Origin: Microbacterium sp. T2.11-28
GTDB lineage: Bacteria; Actinomycetota; Actinomycetes; Actinomycetales; Microbacteriaceae
Assembly (NCBI RefSeq): GCF_950097975.1
Contig: NZ_CATNHF010000023.1
Location: forward strand, 186,001 to 250,000
Direction: 5' to 3'
Length of the DNA stretch: 64,000 nt
Shown: positions 59,248 to 64,000 of the stretch, piece by piece
How positions within the stretch are numbered: position 1 is the stretch's first letter
Layout of the letters: every line of letters begins with the position of its first letter
Translations under genes and position numbers: made by a program
The notes under the pieces: model-generated
Seen by the model: the letters and a program-made list of their open reading frames with translations, nothing else
The model's database searches: none
Told to the model about the DNA's origin: nothing

Positions 59248-60219
59248 ATGACCGACTTCGCAGATGACTCGATCCTGGTCGTGCTCGACGTGACCCCCGG
59301 CGGCGAGCTCGCCTCGTCGTCCGCCGGCCTGCTGGGCGCCGCCGCCGCGGTGGGCACTCCGGTGGCGCTCGTGGTGGGCGGCGGCGACGGTGCGGCAGCC
59401 TCGGCCGGGCAGCTCGGTGCCGCGGTGGTGCTCACCGCGGCGGGAGACGCGGGCGCGCTGACCACGCCGATCGTGGACGCCGTGGCCGCCGCGTTCGCCC
59501 TCGTGCAGCCCGACGCGGTGCTCGTGTCGAACTCGATCGAGGGCCGCGACGTCGCCGGCCGTTTCGCCGCGCGGCAGTCGCTGGCGCTGTCGGTCGATGC
59601 CGTCGGCGTCGTCCGCGACGACCAGGGCGTGCTGGCGCAGCACTCCGTCTACGGCGGGGCCTACAACGTCACCAGCGCCCCCACCTTCGGCGCCCCGGTG
59701 ATCACCGTGCGCCAGGGCGCGGTCGACGCACGGGCCGAGGCGCAGGAGCCGCGCGTGCAGGCGCTGGAGGTCGCGGCCTCCGGCGCTCCGGCCGCGACGG
59801 TCGACTCGTTCGAGGCCGTCGTGGCGACCTCCTCGCGCCCCGAGCTGCGAGGGGCGACACGGGTCGTCGCCGGCGGCCGCGGGCTCGGATCCCAGGAGAA
59901 GTTCGCGCTCGTGGAGCAGCTCGCCGACGCGCTCGGCGCGGCGGTCGGCGCCTCGCGGGCGGCCGTCGACGCCGGGTACATCCCCTACGCCCACCAGGTC
60001 GGCCAGACCGGCGTCTCGGTCTCGCCGCAGCTGTATGTCGCTCTCGGCATCTCCGGAGCGATCCAGCACAAGGCGGGAATGCAGACCGCGAAGACGATCG
60101 TCGCGATCAATAAAGACGGCGACGCGCCCATCTTCGACATCGCCGACTTCGGCATCGTGGGCGACGTGTTCACCGTCGTCCCGCAGCTGATCGCTGCCCT
60201 CGAAGCCAAGAAGTCCTGA
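59248..60219 (+). CDS. etfA: Electron transfer flavoprotein subunit alpha
   Basis: A 323-residue ETF alpha subunit carrying FAD. The C-terminal FAD-binding signature is complete: 'VAGGRGLGSQEKFALVEQLADALGAAVG', 'AVDAGYIPYAHQVGQTG', 'SPQLYVALGISGAIQHKAGMQ' and 'IVAINKDGDAPIFDIADFGIVGD'. The stop codon shares one base with the ATG of the following membrane protein gene (TGATG), indicating coupling. ETF:ubiquinone oxidoreductase is not encoded in the window. Confidence 0.94.
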   Translation: MTDFADDSILVVLDVTPGGELASSSAGLLGAAAAVGTPVALVVGGGDGAAASAGQLGAAVVLTAAGDAGALTTPIVDAVAAAFALVQPDAVLVSNSIEGRDVAGRFAARQSLALSVDAVGVVRDDQGVLAQHSVYGGAYNVTSAPTFGAPVITVRQGAVDARAEAQEPRVQALEVAASGAPAATVDSFEAVVATSSRPELRGATRVVAGGRGLGSQEKFALVEQLADALGAAVGASRAAVDAGYIPYAHQVGQTGVSVSPQLYVALGISGAIQHKAGMQTAKTIVAINKDGDAPIFDIADFGIVGDVFTVVPQLIAALEAKKS

Positions 60220-61985
60220 TGGCGACACGCGGTCCGGGAGTGCCCTCGATCCGGCGCGGTCTGCCGCGCCGTCCCGGCGGCGAGTCCTGGCCGCCCGCCG
60301 GCGCCGCACCCGAGCCGGACGCGGCCTCGGAGGCGGACGCCGTCCCGGGGCCCGGGCCGGACGCCGTCCCCGCGGCACCGCCGGTTGTGACGCCGGAGCA
60401 GGGGGCCCCGCCGTCGGACGCCGGGCTCACGCACGACGGGGACATCGGCACCGCGGCTCCGGCAGGGTCGCCTGTCGCCCTGCGGCGCGGTCTGCCCCGA
60501 ACGCCCGGCGGCGACGCATGGCCGCCCTCCAGGGACACAGCGGGCCCGGCAGCGACTCCGGCGCCCGCGGTAGGGTCAGCGGCGTCGTCGACGCCCGCGG
60601 CCGCCACGACCGGTCCGACGCCCGCCTCCGCCCCGACCGCCTCCGCCCCGGGACCGTCGACGACGCCCACGGCGCCCACGGCGCCCGCGGCGCCCGACCC
60701 CGTGGCGGCGGATGCCGACGCGGATGCCGCGAACACGGGCGTCCGCCGCGGTCTGCCCCGCGTGGCGGGCGGCGCGCCCTGGCCGGCGCTCGACATCCGC
60801 ATCCACGCCCCGCGCCCCGCAGCCCCCAGCCCTGCAGTCGGCCCGGCCGGTCCGATCCCGGCCGCCGCTCCGGCCGCGCCGTCGCCCACCGTCGACGTCG
60901 CCGCGTCGGAGCCGACGGTCACCGCTGCCGCCCCGGCGACCGTCGCCTCACCCGGCACAGTGGTCATCCCCGCGGCCGAGCGCATGCCGCTCACCGCTCC
61001 TCGCACGGTGTGGCCCGGTCGTGCCGCCTTCCACCGCCCGCCGGCGAAGCCCGAGCCCACGCGCATCGGGCCGTTCACCCGCGGGCAGTGGGCGGGCGCC
61101 CTGCTCGTCGGCGGCGCGGGTCTGCTCGTCGTCGCGGCCATGGCGGTCGCGCTGGTGCGCGTCGTCCTGTCGTTGCCCGCGATGCAGGACTTCCTCGCGG
61201 CCTATCCGGGGGAGTACCACCTGCCCGAGTCGGCGCCCGTCGGCATCCCCGCGTGGATCGGCTGGCAGCACTTCTTCAACGCCTTCTTCATGCTGCTGAT
61301 CATCCGCACGGGGCTGCAGATCCGCACCGAGAAGCGGCCGGCGGTGTTCTGGACGCCCCGGCGCAACAAGAAGGGCAAGACGAGCCTCACGATCTGGTTC
61401 CATCAGGCGCTCGACCTCCTGTGGCTCGTCAACGGCGCCGTCTTCGTCGTGCTGCTGTTCGCCACGGGGCAGTGGATGCGGATCGTCCCCACCAGCTGGG
61501 AGGTGTTCCCCAACGCGCTGTCGGCCGCGCTCCAGTACGTGTCTCTGGACTGGCCCACCGAGAACGGCTGGGTCAACTACAACTCGCTGCAGCAGCTCGC
61601 CTACTTCTCAACGGTGTTCCTCGCGGCACCGCTGGCGGCGATCACCGGCTTCCGCATGAGCGCGGTGTGGCCCAAGAAGAGTGCGCGCCTGAGCGCCGCG
61701 TACCCGATCGAGTGGGCGCGCAAGGTCCACTTCCCGGTGATGCTCTATTTCGTGGCGTTCATCATCGTGCACGTCGCGCTCGTGTTCGCGACGGGGGCGC
61801 TGCGCAACCTCAACCACATGTACGCCGCGCAGGGCTCGGTCGACGGCGTCGCCTACGCCGACAACTGGGCCGGCTTCTGGATCTTCGTGGCTTCCGTCGC
61901 GGTGATGGCCGGGGGCTGGATCGCGGCGCGGCCGCTCGTCATCGCGCCGATCGCCAAGCTCTTCGGCACCGTCAGCGGCCGCTGA
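60219..61985 (+). CDS. Cytochrome b561-type membrane protein with three N-terminal RRGLPR repeats
   Basis: A 588-residue protein. The first 280 residues are a Pro/Ala-rich, probably disordered cytoplasmic region. It contains three copies of RRGLPRxxGGxxWP, at residues 12-25, 89-102 and 176-189. The C-terminal 300 residues form a b561/cytochrome b-like domain of about five helices. Candidate heme histidines lie in 'IGWQHFFNAFFML', 'IWFHQALDLLWLV', 'ARKVHFPVMLYF' and 'FIIVHVALVFATG'. It is coupled to etfA (TGATG), so I infer that it accepts electrons from ETF or relays them to the quinone pool. Such a link is unproven, and RRGLPR repeats have no assigned role that I know. Confidence 0.8.
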   Translation: MATRGPGVPSIRRGLPRRPGGESWPPAGAAPEPDAASEADAVPGPGPDAVPAAPPVVTPEQGAPPSDAGLTHDGDIGTAAPAGSPVALRRGLPRTPGGDAWPPSRDTAGPAATPAPAVGSAASSTPAAATTGPTPASAPTASAPGPSTTPTAPTAPAAPDPVAADADADAANTGVRRGLPRVAGGAPWPALDIRIHAPRPAAPSPAVGPAGPIPAAAPAAPSPTVDVAASEPTVTAAAPATVASPGTVVIPAAERMPLTAPRTVWPGRAAFHRPPAKPEPTRIGPFTRGQWAGALLVGGAGLLVVAAMAVALVRVVLSLPAMQDFLAAYPGEYHLPESAPVGIPAWIGWQHFFNAFFMLLIIRTGLQIRTEKRPAVFWTPRRNKKGKTSLTIWFHQALDLLWLVNGAVFVVLLFATGQWMRIVPTSWEVFPNALSAALQYVSLDWPTENGWVNYNSLQQLAYFSTVFLAAPLAAITGFRMSAVWPKKSARLSAAYPIEWARKVHFPVMLYFVAFIIVHVALVFATGALRNLNHMYAAQGSVDGVAYADNWAGFWIFVASVAVMAGGWIAARPLVIAPIAKLFGTVSGR

Positions 61986-62043
61986 GCAGGACCTCGACCC
62001 GGCTCAGCGGTCGGGCATCCGCTCCGACGGAGCGAGAGCGTAC

Positions 62044-62058
62044 TAGACGACTGGTCTA
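62044..62058. promoter_or_regulatory. TetR operator 1
   Basis: TAGACGACTGGTCTA has TAGAC/GTCTA arms around a five-base centre and lies just before the TetR gene. A nearly identical site precedes the amidase gene, so both are probably bound by this TetR protein. Confidence 0.8.
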
Positions 62059-62066
62059 CTAGATGT

Positions 62067-62072
62067 TAGGGT
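62067..62072 (+). promoter_or_regulatory. -10 box TAGGGT, leaderless
   Basis: TAGGGT ends six bases before ATG 62079, immediately downstream of operator 1, so a bound repressor would block transcription start. Confidence 0.55.
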
Positions 62073-62078
62073 CGGGTC

Positions 62079-62666
62079 ATGGCCGCGACCCCCACCGATA
62101 CCCGGCAGCACATCCTCGACACTGCCGCTCGTCTGATGGCGCGCAAGGGGTACACCGCCGTCGGCCTCTCCGAGGTGCTCGCGGAAGCAGACGTCCCCAA
62201 GGGGTCGTTCTACTACTACTTCTCATCGAAGGAAGACTTCGGCGCCGCGCTGATGGGAAGCTACTTCGCCGACTACCTCGCCACGATGGACCGCATCGCG
62301 CGGGACGTCAGCAAGACGGGTGCTCAGCAGCTGCAGGAGTACTGGCAGCGCTTCTACGAGCTGCAATCGTTCGACGACTGTCAGGGCAAGTGCCTCGTGG
62401 TGAAACTCGCCGCAGAAGTATCGGATCTGTCCGAGTCGATGCGGCTGCAGTTGGCGCAGGGGACCACGGGCATCATCGACCACCTCGAGCAAATGATCTC
62501 GACCGGCGTGCGAGACGGCTCCGTCGAGACCCCCGTCGTCCCGCGGACGCTGGCCCATGAGCTCTACGAATCCTGGCTCGGCGCCAGCATCATCGCAAAG
62601 GTCCAGCGATCGCCGGCGCCTCTGCAGCGCGCCCTCGACCTCACGTCGCACCGTCTCCACGCCTGA
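62079..62666 (+). CDS. TetR/AcrR-family transcriptional regulator
   Basis: A 195-residue repressor. The N-terminal helix-turn-helix is 'LDTAARLMARKGYTAVGLSEVLAEADVPKGSFYYYFSSKEDF' (about 12-55), followed by a helical ligand-binding domain. The segment 'QSFDDCQGKCLVVKLAAEVSDLSESMR' contains the pair of cysteines of the AcuR/NemR-like subgroup, whose members sense electrophiles such as acrylate or maleimides. That ligand class is an inference. Flanking operators indicate control of itself and of the amidase. Codon use is somewhat less GC-biased than in surrounding genes. Confidence 0.9.
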   Translation: MAATPTDTRQHILDTAARLMARKGYTAVGLSEVLAEADVPKGSFYYYFSSKEDFGAALMGSYFADYLATMDRIARDVSKTGAQQLQEYWQRFYELQSFDDCQGKCLVVKLAAEVSDLSESMRLQLAQGTTGIIDHLEQMISTGVRDGSVETPVVPRTLAHELYESWLGASIIAKVQRSPAPLQRALDLTSHRLHA

Positions 62667-62750
62667 GCACACGACCCATACTGCGCGCGTCCTTCCTCAT
62701 CTTCCGCGGTTACCCCATCCTCTTCCTCTCGTACGAACGACTCACTCAAC

Positions 62751-62765
62751 TAGACGACCGGTCTA
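62751..62765. promoter_or_regulatory. TetR operator 2 upstream of the amidase
   Basis: TAGACGACCGGTCTA differs from operator 1 by one central base and ends 19 bases before the amidase start, which has TTGGAG as ribosome site. Confidence 0.8.
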
Positions 62766-62784
62766 CTACCAATTGGAGCTCATC

Positions 62785-64000
62785 ATGTCTGACACCATCT
62801 TCCGCCTGGACGCCACCGCGCTGGCGTCCCATATCCGCAGCGGTCGTCTGACCTCGGTGCAGGTCGTCCAAGCTCATCTGGATCGAATCAGTGCCATCGA
62901 CCCGAAGATCAACGCGGTCGTGACCGTCAATCACAATGCGCTGGACGAGGCGAGGGCGGCGGACGACGCACGTGCCGCGGGTCGGGAGATGGGTCCGCTC
63001 CACGGCGTGCCGTTCACGGTCAAGGATTCCATCGACACCGAGGGCGTCCTGACCCAGCGCGGCTCCCCGATCTTCCGCGGCCGCATCCCTCAGCAGGACG
63101 CGACCAGCGTCGCACGGATGAAGGCTGCCGGTGCCATTCTCCTCGCGAAGACCAACCTGCCGGAGTTCTCGTACTCCACGGAGAGCGTCAACCTGCTGTC
63201 CGGTCGCACGAACAACCCCTATGACCTCGACCGGACGCCGGGCGGATCGAGTGGGGGCGAATCAGCGGCGATCGCCGCGGGGCTCAGCCCCATCGGGCTC
63301 GGTACCGATCTCGCGATCTCCGTGCGCGGCCCGGCGGCCCAGACGGGGATCGTCGCCATCAAGCCCACGCACGGCCGCATCCCGATGACGGGCGTGTGGC
63401 CCCGCGCCCCGCGCCGCGACTGGCACGTGGGCCCGATGGCACGCACGATCCGCGATCTCGAGCTCAGCTACGAGATCTTGCGGGGACCGGATGGGGAGGA
63501 CGGCTTCGCTGTCATCCCCGCGGAGTTCGATGCGGGCAAGCGCGACGCGCCCCCGACGCAACTGCGTGTCGGCTGGTTCACGGACTCCGGCCTGGGCCCC
63601 GTGGATCCGGAAGTCGCGCGTACCGTCCGTGACGCCGCCGACGCGCTGGCCGCCTCGGGGGTGCAGGTCGTGGAGGTCGACATCCCCGCCCTCCGCCGGG
63701 ACAACCCCCTCGCACTCTTCAACAAGCAGCACGTCATGGAACTGAAGCCCGCGATGGCAGAAGCCACAGCGGGCCACGAAGGCGAGCGGTTCACCATGTC
63801 CACGGCCATGCTCGCCACCCCCGACACCTCGATGGCGGACTACGTCGCCGCGGAGCAGGGCGCGGAACGACTTAGCGACGCATATGCGGACTTGCTCACC
63901 CGGTTCGACGCGCTCCTGCTCCCCGTCCTGCCGATCCCCGCGCACGAGCACGACAAAGCGCAGTTCATCATCGATGGGCAGACAGTCGACGCCGTCCACA
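62785..64000 (+). CDS. Amidase signature enzyme, 3' end outside window
   Basis: The first 405 residues of an amidase-signature hydrolase are present; the frame is open to the window edge. The catalytic triad residues are visible: Lys in 'PFTVKDSIDTEG', the cis-Ser in 'LAISVRGPAAQTG' and the nucleophile Ser in 'GGSSGGESAAIAAG'. Instead of the usual Gly-Gly before the cis-Ser the sequence has Ala-Ile, which may affect substrate choice. Family members hydrolyse amides or act as GatA. The absence of gatC/gatB neighbours and control by a TetR protein point to a catabolic or detoxifying amidase. ATG 62785 follows TTGGAG. Confidence 0.88.
   Translation, partial: MSDTIFRLDATALASHIRSGRLTSVQVVQAHLDRISAIDPKINAVVTVNHNALDEARAADDARAAGREMGPLHGVPFTVKDSIDTEGVLTQRGSPIFRGRIPQQDATSVARMKAAGAILLAKTNLPEFSYSTESVNLLSGRTNNPYDLDRTPGGSSGGESAAIAAGLSPIGLGTDLAISVRGPAAQTGIVAIKPTHGRIPMTGVWPRAPRRDWHVGPMARTIRDLELSYEILRGPDGEDGFAVIPAEFDAGKRDAPPTQLRVGWFTDSGLGPVDPEVARTVRDAADALAASGVQVVEVDIPALRRDNPLALFNKQHVMELKPAMAEATAGHEGERFTMSTAMLATPDTSMADYVAAEQGAERLSDAYADLLTRFDALLLPVLPIPAHEHDKAQFIIDGQTVDAVH

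Overview
The window is one contiguous piece of a very GC-rich actinobacterial chromosome. The base composition, the strong G/C third-position preference, the many TANNNT boxes placed 6-7 nt before a start codon (leaderless transcripts), the YkoEDC thiamine-type transporter and the lactonase-free prpDBC cluster all fit Microbacteriaceae, most likely Microbacterium or a close relative. The genus is an inference; no rRNA or tRNA gene is present to test it. Fifty-five protein genes are called; the last is cut by the window edge.

Layout. 1-3440: hemD, a small unknown protein, and a two-gene ABC-2 exporter on the minus strand. 3834-8640: five overlapping genes for a secreted four-cysteine protein, two related lipoproteins, an ABC ATPase and a MacB/FtsX-type permease. 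I recognise no described system here and consider it the best candidate for something new. 8704-14085: a 3-hydroxyisobutyryl-CoA hydrolase-type crotonase, a J-domain protein with a degenerate NERD-like tail, an SLC13-type transporter and a D,D-carboxypeptidase. 14116-17130: TPP riboswitch and ykoE-ykoD-ykoC. 17174-23562: small enzymes, an SDR/crotonase/SDR lipid-degradation cluster, a HAD phosphatase, a LysE exporter and a divergent XRE regulator.

23600-26733: a divergent pair of ECF-like sigma factors, each fused to a zinc-finger anti-sigma-like segment, one also carrying membrane helices, a Pro-Thr stalk and an Ig-like domain. 26756-31254: a beta-glucoside operon (BglG antiterminator, RAT/terminator switch, PTS EIIBCA, 6-phospho-beta-glucosidase). 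31487-39862: a seven-gene peptide uptake and processing operon with its own regulator. 39892-43607: rlmN, aldo/keto reductase, Nudix, VOC protein and RNase HI. 43703-48196: GntR-controlled 2-methylcitrate cycle operon (prpD, prpB, prpC) with a G-rich tract between two GTATAC sites. 48319-49491: thiolase. 49639-55647: a 2002-residue secreted alpha-amylase/pullulanase fusion. 55838-61985: acyl-CoA dehydrogenase, enoyl-CoA hydratase, MarR regulator, EtfBA and a b561-type membrane protein with three RRGLPR repeats. 62044-64000: TetR regulator and amidase, each preceded by the same operator.

Taken together the genes describe a soil- or plant-associated heterotroph using starch or glycogen, beta-glucosides, peptides, propionate and acyl-CoAs. 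Electrons from the acyl-CoA dehydrogenase plausibly pass to EtfBA and perhaps to the b561-type protein. No IS element, prophage, CRISPR array or RNA gene other than the riboswitch was found. The repeats present are short palindromic elements between genes and low-complexity coding repeats.
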